Of a stretch of DNA of 64,000 nt, positions 8,055 to 19,300 are shown piece after piece. The position numbers were made by a program, and so were the translations under genes. Positions within the stretch are counted from its first letter, which is position 1. The number at the start of each line of letters is the position of its first letter. Source of the stretch: Catalimonadaceae bacterium JC749 (GTDB lineage Bacteria; Bacteroidota; Bacteroidia; Cytophagales; Cyclobacteriaceae); NCBI GenBank assembly GCA_021730635.1, contig JAJNNC010000014.1, forward strand, positions 1-64,000. Direction: 5' to 3'. Below the pieces are notes generated by a model. The model was not told where the DNA came from, ran no database searches, and was given only the letters and a program-made list of their open reading frames with translations.

Positions 8055-9329
8055 TCATAGCTGCCGGATGAAATCTTCTATATATTTGCTGGCCGTTTCC
8101 CTTCCGCATTCTTCCCTTGCTATGGTGGCAGCCTGTTTCGCATAGGCTGAAAAAGATGGATTTTCCAGCAATAAACACAGGGCTTTTTTCAGACGGGCAT
8201 TCGTAAAAAGTGTACTGTAAATAAAGGTACCTGCCCCCAGTCGCCATACTCTCAGCGCATTGTCAGGCTGGTCGAAGGAATGAGGGATCACCAGCATGGG
8301 TTTGCCAGCCCGTAAGGCTTCCATGGTAGTTCCCATCCCTCCATGGTGTATCACCAGGGCACATCGGGGAAACAGGGATGCATAGGGAAGATAGGGAGCC
8401 AGCAGTATATTTTCATCACGGGCAAAACGCTCTTTTTCTTTGTCGTCTAAGGTGTGCGCAGCCCCTACGAATATAGCCCTTTTTCCCAGGGCAGTGATCA
8501 CTTTCTGACAACATCGATAGACAGCTTCCCCATTCATTACCACACAGGAACCCAGCGCAACGACAATTGGAGGTTCTCCCTGCCGGAGAAATGCTTCTGT
8601 GGCGTCGGGTAGCCCTTGTTCCTCCTGAAAAAAGGGAAATCCTGTCTGCATAGTCTGCACCGGCCAGTCAAGTTGTTTCTGAGCCAGCAGTTTGGAAAAG
8701 AGAGCCAGTACCAGATAAGGGGAATGCTGTCCTTCCATCAGCGGATGCATACCATTGGGCAAGCCCAAGTCTTTTCTGAATTGATAGATAGAATCACACC
8801 AGAAGCGGGTGACGATCCTCACAGTTTGTATGAACAGGCGGTTGACAGTGAAACCAAGACCAGGCCAATGAACCATCCATGGAAAACCGGGAATGACGGA
8901 TGGATCGTAGGAAGACCAGAAATTGGTAGGCGACAGATTGCAGGAAATCCAGGGAATACCCTTCTTCTCAGAAACCAGGGGGCCTGCGAAACAATACGCA
9001 TGATTGATCAGCAGGTCTGCCTGTTGCACAGCCTGTGTCAGATCCTCATAGTTTTCCCGGATGTAGGGAAAGACCAGCTTACGGGCTAATGTTCTTGAAC
9101 CGGTACGCAAGTCCATAGCCGCTTTCATGGTATGTCTGTCATTCAGGTCAAGGTTCGGACGCAAAGGGGCGAAGGCAAAACCCATGGCCTCCACCTTGGT
9201 TTGCAAAGAAGAACCACCTGCGATGGTTACCTTATGACCTTGGGCTACCAGTGCCTGACCGATAGCCAGATAAGGATATAAATCTCCTAAAGATCCGTAA
9301 GTACTGATGACTATTCTTTTAGCCGCCAT
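8055..9329 (-). CDS. Family 1 (MGT/UGT-type) glycosyltransferase
   Basis: A 424-residue GT-B fold enzyme. The N-terminal acceptor domain opens with TYGSLGDLYPYLAIGQAL (10-27) and GHKVTIAG. The nucleotide-sugar site is HHGGMGTTMEALRAGKPMLV at 328-347, followed by SFDQPDNA at 351-358, the signature of macrolide/sterol-type GT1 enzymes. ALGSCVV near 258 is the linker to the donor domain. By family it moves a sugar from a UDP- or TDP-sugar to a small lipophilic acceptor. It starts 11 bp downstream of the phosphopantetheinyl transferase, so it is almost certainly in the synthase operon and probably glycosylates the polyketide/lipid product. The sugar cannot be read from the sequence. Confidence 0.9.
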   Translation of the reverse strand: MAAKRIVISTYGSLGDLYPYLAIGQALVAQGHKVTIAGGSSLQTKVEAMGFAFAPLRPNLDLNDRHTMKAAMDLRTGSRTLARKLVFPYIRENYEDLTQAVQQADLLINHAYCFAGPLVSEKKGIPWISCNLSPTNFWSSYDPSVIPGFPWMVHWPGLGFTVNRLFIQTVRIVTRFWCDSIYQFRKDLGLPNGMHPLMEGQHSPYLVLALFSKLLAQKQLDWPVQTMQTGFPFFQEEQGLPDATEAFLRQGEPPIVVALGSCVVMNGEAVYRCCQKVITALGKRAIFVGAAHTLDDKEKERFARDENILLAPYLPYASLFPRCALVIHHGGMGTTMEALRAGKPMLVIPHSFDQPDNALRVWRLGAGTFIYSTLFTNARLKKALCLLLENPSFSAYAKQAATIAREECGRETASKYIEDFIRQL

Positions 9330-9340
9330 GATGCAAAAAA

Positions 9341-10093
9341 TTAGTGTACGGAAAACAATTGATCATAGGTTCCTTCTGGTGAAGACAGTACTTCCTGTAG
9401 CTGGTATGCACTGCTTTCTCTGCTGTTGAACTCCAATAGTCTGCCATTCAACTTACAGACCGGATGCGGGTGTTGGACGACCCAACCCAGGTGAATGTTT
9501 GGCAAAGGACTGCAGTAGCCGGCGTACCAATATTCCAGTAAAAAGGAAAAAGGGTGCGGGCTTTGAAGCTGGTAAGCGGCTATGGCATCCAGTAACGGAG
9601 CGGGGTCCGATTGCTGATTGTCCGCTTTCCATAAGGCTTCTTTCAGTACCCAGTAACGGAACAGGTCTTCCTGTGGTATCTGCTGTTGTTCCGCAACCGA
9701 AAGCCCTTGCCAGACATGTTTTACCTGCAGGTTTTCTTCGTCCTGAATGTCTACCCCGATCGGGTGGCGGGCCACACCAATGAGGATATGGGGGCCCGCA
9801 TGCGACAGGTTGAAGGACAGGTCCCCTTTCAGAAACGGCTTCTGTCCTTCGGTATAAAACAGCCGGATATTTTCAGCAGGGTTTGCCAAGTAACGGGCCA
9901 GTACCTCTTTCAGCATTGTTCTTCCCCATGCAAACTGATGGCGTTTGACCGGACTTAAATACCGCTGATAGCGCTGATATTCCTGTTCATCCAGACAAGA
10001 CAGGCTAGGCTCCTGAGAATCCTGGCTATGATGCGTCTGGAAGTGCCAAAGGTGTACTTCTCCTTCGGGCAGATATAAACGATGCTTACCCAT
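9341..10093 (-). CDS. 4'-phosphopantetheinyl transferase, Sfp type
   Basis: A 250-residue enzyme with the Sfp/Gsp pattern: FNLSHAG at 94-100, the Mg-binding GVDI at 113-116 and WVLKEALWK at 148-156. WGRTMLKEVLARYL (56-69) and KPFLKGDLSFN (85-95) are also as in the family. It transfers the phosphopantetheine arm of CoA to the serine of carrier proteins, here most likely the two ACPs of the 16385-20464 synthase. Its ATG overlaps the end of the 2086-residue synthase gene by 8 bp, which shows tight coupling. Its Sfp length suggests it is dedicated to this cluster rather than being the short AcpS of fatty acid synthesis. Confidence 0.93.
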   Translation of the reverse strand: MGKHRLYLPEGEVHLWHFQTHHSQDSQEPSLSCLDEQEYQRYQRYLSPVKRHQFAWGRTMLKEVLARYLANPAENIRLFYTEGQKPFLKGDLSFNLSHAGPHILIGVARHPIGVDIQDEENLQVKHVWQGLSVAEQQQIPQEDLFRYWVLKEALWKADNQQSDPAPLLDAIAAYQLQSPHPFSFLLEYWYAGYCSPLPNIHLGWVVQHPHPVCKLNGRLLEFNSRESSAYQLQEVLSSPEGTYDQLFSVH

Positions 10094-13000
10094 GGACCAG
10101 TAATTGAGTTTCGAACACGGGTAAAGCGACAGCGGTGGGCACCCCGTACAATTTCAGCAGTTGAATGCGTTGCTGTAAAGAGGCTTCCCGCAGTAGTCTT
10201 TTGGCCACTTCGGCCACTTTACGATTTTCTAAGGGTTCTAAAGCGCTTCCTTTGACCCAGTCGTTGAAAGCACCCATAGAGGGACCACACCAAATCTGGT
10301 AGTCCATGGTTCGCTCGGCTACACCCTGAACAGCCCATTTAGAGGACAATCCCAGGTACCATCTAAAGATCAGCGCCATCTTTTTCTTAGGCTGCTGAAG
10401 CGCGCCTGCCAGCTTATGCGGATCATGCTTTTGAAAGAAAGCTTCTACATCGCTCCAGACGTCAGCGACGGATTTTTGAAAAAACTGCTTTTCCAGCTTT
10501 TCCAGTTCAACAGCGGGAATGTCTGAAAGCGCCTCATACTGCTGGTAGAGCTGAAAGAGTTTTTTCGCACGACTGGCATACAAGGTCCCCCGTTTCAGCA
10601 CCTGAACGGATACTCCCATCTCAAACATATCTGCTGAAGGTGCCAGCCCTACGTCTGCGGAGGAAGCTTTCGCCAGCAACTCCTTCACCTTCCGGGAAGT
10701 ACCAGCTTCCAGACAGGATTGATTGATAGAGCCGGTGACTACATAATCGGCTCCCAGGGCAAAGGCAGCCACCACGGATGCGGGGGTGCTGATGCCTCCG
10801 GCGGCGCCTACACGAATGGAAGCAGAATAGATGTATTGCTTTTGAATACGTTCTTTGAGTCGTATCATTTCCGGCAGGGCACAAACCAATGGTTGCTGGT
10901 CGGTGTGTCCTCCAGAATCGGCTTCTACCGTAATATCGTCGGCCATCGGAACACTTTTTGCCCACTGCTTCTGTTCCGCGGTAATCTTACCCTGCCTGAC
11001 CAGTACGTCTAGCAAAGCATCCGGCGCAGGTTGCATAAAAAGACGGGCTACCTCCGATCGGGATATTTTGGCGATAATTTTATGATGTGCCACCAGCTTA
11101 CCCTTGCCATCTTTTGATAATCCAGCGGCCCGGTAATAGACCAGCGCGGGTGTCAGTTCCATAAAAGCGGAAGCTTCCAGCGTGTGTACTCCATACCGTA
11201 TGTACATTTCTATCAAACGCATTTCCAGGGCACCATCACCTGGGGTATGAATCAGGTTAAAAGCATAAGGCCCTTGTGGAAGCGCCTCCTGTATCCTGTG
11301 TATGGCTTTTTCCACGCGCTCCAGGCTAAGGCCCGCCGCACCGAAAGATCCTAACAACCCCTCCTGACCTAAGGCGATGACCATCTCCTCGGAAGCAATG
11401 CCATTGGCCATGGCCCCTGCCATGTAAGCATACCTGACCCCATGTGTTTTCAAGAAAGCGGGGTTGCCCAACTTTTCAGCAGTGAGTGCCGGCAAATATC
11501 CGATGGCCTTGTACTGACTGTTGTGGGATCCACTGGAAGAAAGGTAATAACGGGCTCCCTGATCCTGGTACAGAAAGCAAGCTTGATGCAGCGACTGTAA
11601 GGCAGGACTGCTGTCCTCTAACCGAACGATGGCATCTGTCGGCCGGACAGGATGGGTAGTCTCTGTAATCCTTGTCTGTGGAACCTCCCCTTTTTCCTCA
11701 AGCTCAATGGCGGGCTGTTTAACCACTTCAGCTTTTCTGACGGAGGACTCCGGAAAGAGCGAATGCTTTGTTTCCATTTTTTCATAGAAAGGTAAGGTCA
11801 TGGGAACCCCGTGACTACATAACACACTGCTCAACTGTAGGAGCGAGCGGTAATCAGAGACACCTTTCTGGTTGACCGGCAAAGCAACGTGCGGTTGATG
11901 TTGAAGAATCTCACTGACCAACCGGGAACACCAGGCTTTGGGACCCACTTCTATAAAGACATTAATGCCATCTTGGAAGGCTTTCTGCACCAGCGACACG
12001 AAGTCTACGGTCTGACAATACGTATCGGCCGCATTCTTGGCTAAGACTGTTTTTTCCAGGGGTAGCGCATCACAGGTAACGCCGGAATAAAACCGTACCT
12101 GCGGAGTTTGTTCAATGTCCAGCAGGTGCATCTGCTGTAGGGATTGGTACATCGATTTTACCGGAGGGCAATGGGCCACATTGTACAGATCGACCATCAT
12201 TCCCTCATAATTATGGTGCTGCAACCAGGCTTCACCTTCCACTTTGTCACCGGAAATAATCACATTATCGGGTGTATTGATAAAAGTGAGAAACAGGTTC
12301 TCTGACAGGGAAAGTTGCTGCTTCACCTGATAAGCAGGTGCATTCAGTACCCAGTGAGTCCAATGCTTAAAAGCAGGATTGGGCTGAAAGACCGGCGATT
12401 GTCGAACCCTGCTGCGCAGGTGTTGGAACCCCCAAACATCCATAGCAAATAACATGGTAATGCCACCCATACTATAGCCTAATGCCGCATTCGGTTGTAG
12501 TTTAAACTCCTCCCGCAGTACATGGGTAGCAAACACACTCATAGAGATACTGCTTTCAGCTACCGCCACAGTATTGTTGAGATACAACGATTCAAGTGCA
12601 TTTTTCTCTGAAGCATCAGGCCGTTTGAGATACCGGGGATATACCAGCGGCTGATGAACCATCTCATGCAGCTGGTCTATCTTGGCACTGAAATGATTAA
12701 AGCAATGCGGAAACAGTTGTACGCAATCTTTGACCATGCCTACATAGGCACTGGCCAACCCCGGGTATACGAAGCCTATTTTGGCTGATTTACCAATGGG
12801 CTCTGCCGTGAAGTAAGAGCCTGCCGGTGTTTGCCAGACCTTTTGCTGGTCAAAGGCAGTCTCGATCCCTTTTTTGGCATGCGTGATTTCTCTGAGGAGC
12901 TGATCCTGACTACCTGCTACCAAACTTACCGTATACTTTCCTGGTTGTGAGCGGTGCTGAGCATACCACTCCGCTGCCCACTGGTGAGAGAAGGAAGCGG

Positions 13001-16000
13001 CACTGTCCGCCAGTTTCGTTAAAGTTGTTTGTAAATCGGAAGCATCGTTACCAGATACCAGGACCAGTTTACGGTCTTGCTGCCTGAGGTATACCGAAGC
13101 CTTGTGGGCAGGTGGTTCTGCTTCCCGCATTTGCAACAGTGTGGTGGAGGAGGCCTCCGTCATGGCCAGGGCCGCTATCCTCTTTTCTTCTTCATTTTCA
13201 GGAATCCAGGGAAAAGAATGATTCGGGGCGTAAAAGCGTTGAGCATCCCAGGCAGTAAGCTGTGGAATGCTTTTAGCCTCTGTCAGTGCTGGTAAAAACT
13301 GATAATGAAGACATAAAGTCACTTTGATCAACCTGGCCAGTTGCTGCAGAGGAAGGTATGGAAGATCCAGGGTGCCCAAAGCACAGCCTGGTACCGGCTG
13401 AATGGCCTCTGTTGATACAGGAATTGTATCCGGAGAAAAATCCGGGACAATATCCAGATAGCCCAGCATGGGCATCAACGTATCCAGCGATGCTGCCTGT
13501 AAGGGCTGGCTACTGCTCAACACGGAATAGACAGGCTGTTGAGAACGTTGCGCTTCCGAAGAGAGGGTTACACAGACGATAGCCTCACTCCTGGAAGGAG
13601 GATGGTATGCCTGCAATAACACACTACCTTCCGTATGTTGCTGCAACCAACGTTGGGTAGCAGCCAGGGCCTCCGTGAAAGTGGAAGCAGAAAGAACGGC
13701 TGCCTGTGGTAATTCATCTGCCAGGGATGTGGTTTCTCCTCCTATAGGCAGTAAGGCTAAAGGTTTACCGCTGTCCCATTGTCCTTGCATCTGTCGGATC
13801 AGGCTTACAGAAGTAGTCGTGCTTTCCTGAGAAAGATCTGTTGTAAGGGTACCCTCATACAGGGCCTGGTGAAAGGCAGGCAAATCAGGAATACCGGGAA
13901 GCCGGATGGCCATATCTACTACGGCCAGGGCATTCCATGGTTTCTGGAACAGCGCCAATAATTCTGGGGTGGCTGTCAGCGCTACCCCTTCGGTGATTAC
14001 CAACACCTTCCCTTCTGCATTGACAGCCGTTACGTCTCCTACGATTCTATGACCCTGGTGTTCTGTAATGCGAAGATGTACCCAAAACGTTTCATCAAAA
14101 GGCAGCAATTCATACAACTGTATCTTGTCCATCCCTGAGGGTAGGCAAGAGGTATGGTGCTGATAAAAAGCCCAAACCAGAAAGCCCTGGCACATGGCAT
14201 CCGTGGTAAAAGTTTTGGAAGTTTGCAGCGGAAACTCCCCCTGCATTTTTGCATCGGGCTCACTGAGCCGACAAGTGTACCACAGCTCTTTTTCATCCAT
14301 ATGCCACAAAGCTTCCATCCCCTGGTAGGCAGGCCCATGAAATAAGCTGCCTTCCTCGTATAACATCTCTCTGGTTTTTAGCGGTGCGTCGCCAAACGCA
14401 GGAATCACTTTGGTTGGTTGCGGAGGGAGTGATGTTGATAAGAGCACTTCGCAACCATAATGGTAGCGGCGACGTCCCTGGGCATCCAGGCTCCATACCT
14501 TTCCTGACAGACTGATGGCTTGTTTGTCTTGCCGTGTGATCTGCAAATCCAGGTAGTATTCGTCGGCTTGTTTTCCATTGAAGATGATGCCGTTGAAGAG
14601 CTTGCTCTTCTGGCAGGCTACCAGCTGGTAACTGGGGAAGAGCTGTTCGGCAGCATTGGCGATCCAGGCGATCCCTGTCACAAAAGGCATGACCGGAAAT
14701 CCACCTATGACGTGATGTTCCAGGAAGGAATTTTCTTCCCGCTTCACCTGTTTTCGCAGACGCAGGGTCTGATGGCTGACGGGGAAAAACTTATGAGGAA
14801 CAAAATTTCGGTTATTCACCACCACTACTCCATTTCCTTCCGAGAGCAGGTGCATAAAATGGGCCACCCCCTCTGTTTCCTGCATCAACGATATCCCTCT
14901 CTGTTGAAACTCCTGCTGTATATATGCTGTGACCATACCGGTTTTCCAGGGCCCCCAGTTGATCGCTACTACCCTCGTCCGGGGATGTTGCTGTTGGTAG
15001 GAGAGGGCCCATTTGTTGAGCGTATCATTAGCCAGGGAATAATCTGTCTGTCCCTCATTTCCATAAAAACCTGAAATGGAAGAAAACAAGACCAGTTGTT
15101 TTAGTTGAGAAGCCTCTATGGCATTCATGACATGGAGCAAACCATGGATTTTGGTGCCATATACTTTGGCAAAGTCTGCTTCCGTTTTCTTTTCTACCAG
15201 TTTATCCGCTAAAGCGCCAGCGCCATGAATGATGCCCGTTATCTTTCCCCAGCTTGCCTGCAGGGCAGACAGTTTCTGTTGCATGACTTCCTGCTTGGTG
15301 ATATCAGCTTCTACATAGACCGCCTGACCACCGGCCTGATGAACCGCTTCCAGTGTGTTTTTGATACTGCGGGAAGAAGTAATCTGTTGGTACATCTCCT
15401 GAATGGCGATGGGCCGGGGCATTTCTCCGGCCTGCTGCAATGACTCCAGGATGGCTTTTTTCAGGGCCTTTTCTTCGGTGATACCCTGGGCCCAGGCTGG
15501 CTCATTTTCATGATAGTGGGTTCTCCCTAACAGCAGGTAAGTACAGGGACAAGCTTTTGCCAAAGCGATGAGGCACTGTGCTGAAATGCCCCGGGCCCCT
15601 CCTGTCACCACCACCACATCCGAAGGTTGAAAATCAACGGGAGGTTTTTCGGCTAGCACCACCTCACTGTCTTCGGTAGTAAGCGTCATTCTTTTCAGAT
15701 CGGCATCATACCCTACCTCCGCCAGGGCCAGGTCTGTATCCTGTAGTTCAACAAGCAGACAGGCTACCGCCTGTTCGGGCGTCAAAGCCGGATGCAGATC
15801 TATGGATCGGCAAAAGACAGTGGACCACTCACGATTTAAAGATTTAGTCAGGCCGGATAATCCTCCTGCCTCCCAGTCGAAGGCAGTGTCCAGACCATAG
15901 CCAAAAGCTCCGTTGAGACGGATGGTCGTGATAAAACTGCAAGGTATCTGTTCTTGCTTCTGAAAAACAGGTTGCAGATGCTTGGCCAACCAGAACACGG

Positions 16001-16346
16001 CTTGATTGATATTTTCTGTCAAAGTTTTGACAGGGTGCAGATGAATGAACATCTGCGGAGTGCCATACTGTTGCACCTGAGCGATGATCTCCCGGATCGC
16101 TTCATCACTGATCTTGGTCAGCGTGAGCATTGTCACATTGTCCGGTTTATTACTTTGAATACCAGGGAAACACAGGATTACAACCCGCCATCCCTGTTCT
16201 ATCAGAGTTTGCGACAACTGTGCGGTGACTGGCGTGCCATCATTAGTCAGCAACGCCATTTTCCCTTCAGGCCAGTTTCTTTCCCATTGAAAAGGATTTG
16301 GCAAAGTTTTGATGCTGACCTTTTGTTGTGGAATGCTGGGTAACAT
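10086..16346 (-). CDS. Multidomain Pfa-like lipid/polyketide synthase: KR-DH-(KS remnant)-AT-enoyl reductase
   Basis: A 2086-residue protein. KR: about 20-530, with the NADPH loop GGARGI at 249-254 and catalytic S423, Y436 and N440. DH: about 540-800, with HVIGGFPVMP (H545, HxxxGxxxxP) and D716/Q720 (DAMCQ). Residues about 805-1065 look like a shrunken ketosynthase: ALAVVDMAIRLPGIPDLPAF resembles a KS start and LPLQQLARLIKVTLCLHYQF a KS end, but there is no Cys-His-His set and the central part is missing. AT: about 1188-1500, with GYSMGG (S1292) and H1392. ER: about 1600-2086, of the PfaD type (FMN barrel; GVRYAYMAGAMANG, IRVGAAGGISTP, ALGADYVVTGS). There is no carrier domain, so it must work on the ACPs of the upstream protein, 38 bp away. 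KS remnant plus AT matches PfaB; PfaB and PfaD are normally separate proteins. Confidence 0.9.
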   Translation of the reverse strand: MLPSIPQQKVSIKTLPNPFQWERNWPEGKMALLTNDGTPVTAQLSQTLIEQGWRVVILCFPGIQSNKPDNVTMLTLTKISDEAIREIIAQVQQYGTPQMFIHLHPVKTLTENINQAVFWLAKHLQPVFQKQEQIPCSFITTIRLNGAFGYGLDTAFDWEAGGLSGLTKSLNREWSTVFCRSIDLHPALTPEQAVACLLVELQDTDLALAEVGYDADLKRMTLTTEDSEVVLAEKPPVDFQPSDVVVVTGGARGISAQCLIALAKACPCTYLLLGRTHYHENEPAWAQGITEEKALKKAILESLQQAGEMPRPIAIQEMYQQITSSRSIKNTLEAVHQAGGQAVYVEADITKQEVMQQKLSALQASWGKITGIIHGAGALADKLVEKKTEADFAKVYGTKIHGLLHVMNAIEASQLKQLVLFSSISGFYGNEGQTDYSLANDTLNKWALSYQQQHPRTRVVAINWGPWKTGMVTAYIQQEFQQRGISLMQETEGVAHFMHLLSEGNGVVVVNNRNFVPHKFFPVSHQTLRLRKQVKREENSFLEHHVIGGFPVMPFVTGIAWIANAAEQLFPSYQLVACQKSKLFNGIIFNGKQADEYYLDLQITRQDKQAISLSGKVWSLDAQGRRRYHYGCEVLLSTSLPPQPTKVIPAFGDAPLKTREMLYEEGSLFHGPAYQGMEALWHMDEKELWYTCRLSEPDAKMQGEFPLQTSKTFTTDAMCQGFLVWAFYQHHTSCLPSGMDKIQLYELLPFDETFWVHLRITEHQGHRIVGDVTAVNAEGKVLVITEGVALTATPELLALFQKPWNALAVVDMAIRLPGIPDLPAFHQALYEGTLTTDLSQESTTTSVSLIRQMQGQWDSGKPLALLPIGGETTSLADELPQAAVLSASTFTEALAATQRWLQQHTEGSVLLQAYHPPSRSEAIVCVTLSSEAQRSQQPVYSVLSSSQPLQAASLDTLMPMLGYLDIVPDFSPDTIPVSTEAIQPVPGCALGTLDLPYLPLQQLARLIKVTLCLHYQFLPALTEAKSIPQLTAWDAQRFYAPNHSFPWIPENEEEKRIAALAMTEASSTTLLQMREAEPPAHKASVYLRQQDRKLVLVSGNDASDLQTTLTKLADSAASFSHQWAAEWYAQHRSQPGKYTVSLVAGSQDQLLREITHAKKGIETAFDQQKVWQTPAGSYFTAEPIGKSAKIGFVYPGLASAYVGMVKDCVQLFPHCFNHFSAKIDQLHEMVHQPLVYPRYLKRPDASEKNALESLYLNNTVAVAESSISMSVFATHVLREEFKLQPNAALGYSMGGITMLFAMDVWGFQHLRSRVRQSPVFQPNPAFKHWTHWVLNAPAYQVKQQLSLSENLFLTFINTPDNVIISGDKVEGEAWLQHHNYEGMMVDLYNVAHCPPVKSMYQSLQQMHLLDIEQTPQVRFYSGVTCDALPLEKTVLAKNAADTYCQTVDFVSLVQKAFQDGINVFIEVGPKAWCSRLVSEILQHQPHVALPVNQKGVSDYRSLLQLSSVLCSHGVPMTLPFYEKMETKHSLFPESSVRKAEVVKQPAIELEEKGEVPQTRITETTHPVRPTDAIVRLEDSSPALQSLHQACFLYQDQGARYYLSSSGSHNSQYKAIGYLPALTAEKLGNPAFLKTHGVRYAYMAGAMANGIASEEMVIALGQEGLLGSFGAAGLSLERVEKAIHRIQEALPQGPYAFNLIHTPGDGALEMRLIEMYIRYGVHTLEASAFMELTPALVYYRAAGLSKDGKGKLVAHHKIIAKISRSEVARLFMQPAPDALLDVLVRQGKITAEQKQWAKSVPMADDITVEADSGGHTDQQPLVCALPEMIRLKERIQKQYIYSASIRVGAAGGISTPASVVAAFALGADYVVTGSINQSCLEAGTSRKVKELLAKASSADVGLAPSADMFEMGVSVQVLKRGTLYASRAKKLFQLYQQYEALSDIPAVELEKLEKQFFQKSVADVWSDVEAFFQKHDPHKLAGALQQPKKKMALIFRWYLGLSSKWAVQGVAERTMDYQIWCGPSMGAFNDWVKGSALEPLENRKVAEVAKRLLREASLQQRIQLLKLYGVPTAVALPVFETQLLVHG

Positions 16347-16384
16347 AGCTGTTTTGATCGGTAAAGATTCTTTTACGACAGGTA

Positions 16385-19300
16385 TTAGGCCATCGTCAGA
16401 CTTTTTTTTTGAGCACCCTGATGAATGAGTGTGATCACATCATCAATGGTTTTCAAAGTGATAAGCTGTTCAGGATCCATCTCAATGGAAGGATATTGCT
16501 CTCGCATGGCACCGAAGATCTCTACCTGTTTGATAGAATCAATGCCCAGGTCGGCGACCAGTTCCATGTCCAGGCTCAGCATCTCTGCCGGATAGCCTGT
16601 CTTGTCTGCTATGATCGTCAGTAGCGTGTTTGCCACTGCTTCCGCCTCCAACGCTGAAGATGGATCAGGGTCAAAGGTGGTGACTTCCTTCTCCAAAGCA
16701 TGCGTTACAACAGGAGCCTGATCCGCCAGGGTGGACACCTCAGGTGTTGGTTCCTCCTGCTTTACCCTGAGGGTTACCTCTTCGACCATGGCTATGTTTG
16801 TCGCTGCCATCACAGGCGCTGTCACCTTGGAAGGTTCAGCCACGCCCGGAATCGCCTGCGGAGTAGCCCCTAAATGCTGACTGACCTTTTGAATGATGTC
16901 TCCCAGGGTTTTAATCTGAACAAAATCTTCTGTCTGCCATTGCTGTAAGATCGGATACTGCTCCCGCATGGTACCGAAGATCTCTACCTGTTTGATAGAG
17001 TCGATGCCCAGGTCGGCGACCAGTTCCATGTCCAGGCTCAGCATCTCTGCCGGATAGCCTGTCTTGTCTGCAATCATTGACAGAATAGCCGATTCGAAGA
17101 CAGAGTTTTGCGCTGGGCTGCTGGCAGGAAGTTCAACCGGTAGTACAGATTCTTCAGGTGTAACGGCCTCAACCGCTGCCACCTCTTTTGGAAGTGGATG
17201 ATTGTTAGCCGCGTGATGCCCGTTGGAATGATACTTCCCATTACCATTTCCGTTTCCGTTAGCGGCATAGTTGGTTAAAACTTCTGGTATGTCAGAGACC
17301 ACAACCCTGGCTTTGGGTGGGGCTTCTACCGGTTCTATAGTTTTCAACTGCTCCTCAGCAAACATCTGGTTGATCTGGTTCTTATAGGTTTTAAGAAACA
17401 TGCGATGCTTTTCCATGGCCTCCTGTTGCTGTATCTGGAACTGCAACATCTCTTCCATCAGGCTGATCTGTTTTTGCATAATCTGCAAGGATAGTTGTAC
17501 CGGGTTGACAGACGCTGGAGCTGCCGAAGGCAAGGCTGCTGATTGCTGTTCCGTCGCTTGAGTAGCCGTCGTCAGCGTCTGGGGCTCACTGGTATGGGAG
17601 GAACCTTGTAAGGCTTGTTCCCATTGTTTTTTGGTATGATCACTCACGTAGTTGCTGGCATTGATACGCACTTTCATTTTCGGTTGAGCAGCCTCCAGGG
17701 TACGGGGGGCTAACTGGTAAACATCCTGCACGTTTATAGCAACCCCTGCCACCAACAGTTGGGTAAGTGCCAGCTGGTAGAGTTGCACACTATCCTGTTT
17801 AGGATTGGTATTCAGTCCAATGGCTTTATAGGAATAGTTTCGCAGCGTGCTTTGCACCAGATTGGATAAGATGTTTCTGGGACCTACTTCCACAAAGATA
17901 CGGGCTCCTGCCTGGTACATGGCTTCTATTTCTTGCTGAAACTGTACGGCTGAGAGCATGTGCCCCTTAAACTTTTGCTGGATCATAGACCCTATAGCTG
18001 GATAGGGCTGTCCGTCGATATTGGAATAGATTGCACATTGTGGATTCTGGAAAAGAGTGTTTCCAATGGCTTCTGCCAACGGTTGCTGCGCGTCTTTCAG
18101 GCGCATCGTATGAAAGGCTGCCGATACCGGGAGTACTTTGGCATAGAGCTTATAAGTTGAGAAAACGGCAGAAGCCCTTTCTACGTCGGCAGTAGCACCT
18201 CCCAGTACGACCTGATCCGGTGCGTTGATATTGGAGAGGTCCAGATTCAGTTGCTCAGTCTGTATGATTTTCATGACAGTAGCCGCATCGGCCTGTACGG
18301 CAAGCATACCGCCGGCGTCTTCCCCTCGGGCAGCCTGGGCCATCACTTGTCCACGCAGGCAGGCAAGCTGGAGGTAATCCTCATCTTTTAAAACCCCTGC
18401 TGCCCACAAGGCTGTCAGCTCACCAAAACTGTGACCCCCTACCATGTCGGGTTGTAAACCGGCACGGGTCAGCAGCGAATACATACTCATGCTGATGGTG
18501 CCGATGGCAGGCTGGGCAAACTGGGTTTGTGTGAGCGTATGTTGCTGCGCTTGTACGCTCTGTTCATCAAAGACAGGGTTTGGATATACTTTATCGGAAA
18601 GGGTTTCCTGATACATGGCCTGCATCATCTGGTCGGTTCGCTGAAAGTTCAGACGAAATTCCGGATATAGACAAGCCAGTTTGCTGCCCATATTCACATA
18701 TTGAGATCCCTGGCCTGAAAATAAGACAGCCACTTTACTACCCTGCGCCATACCCTGAGGGCTATAACTGATTCCTTGGGGGTGGTCCCAACTTTTTTGG
18801 GGATCATTCTGCTGTAGCAGTTGCAGGCTCAGGGTCAGTCGATCGATCAACTCCGTTCTGTTCTGGTAGACAAATCCCACACGGGGGTCTGGCTGAGGGA
18901 TGGAGGTGGGGACAGACAATGGCGTAAAAGCATTGCTTTGCTGTACTTCACTCAGCACTTGTCGGCACTGCTGCTTCAGGGTTTCATAATCCTGCGCATG
19001 AAAGATGGCAGAGCGGAAGGGTGACCATCTCCGGTAAGGGGTCTGATGCTCAGCCTGATACTCTTCCAGGGTAAGATGAAAATTGGTGCCTCCAAAGCCA
19101 AAGGCACTGACACTGGCTCTCCGGGGAAGATCCGGCTTTTTTTGTATCCAGGGGCGTAACTGGGTGTTAAGATAAAACGGAGAGGCTTCTATGTTAAAAT
19201 CAGGATTAGGTTGGGTGATGTTAATGGTAGGGGGCAACACTTTATGATGCAGGGCCAGCGAGGTTTTGATCAGGCTGGCGGCACCGGCAGCAGTCTTGGT

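Noticed and set aside
14520-15074. 184-codon plus-strand frame inside the large synthase gene
   Set aside because: It runs antisense through the KR and DH domains, which are clearly coding on the other strand; no domain is seen.
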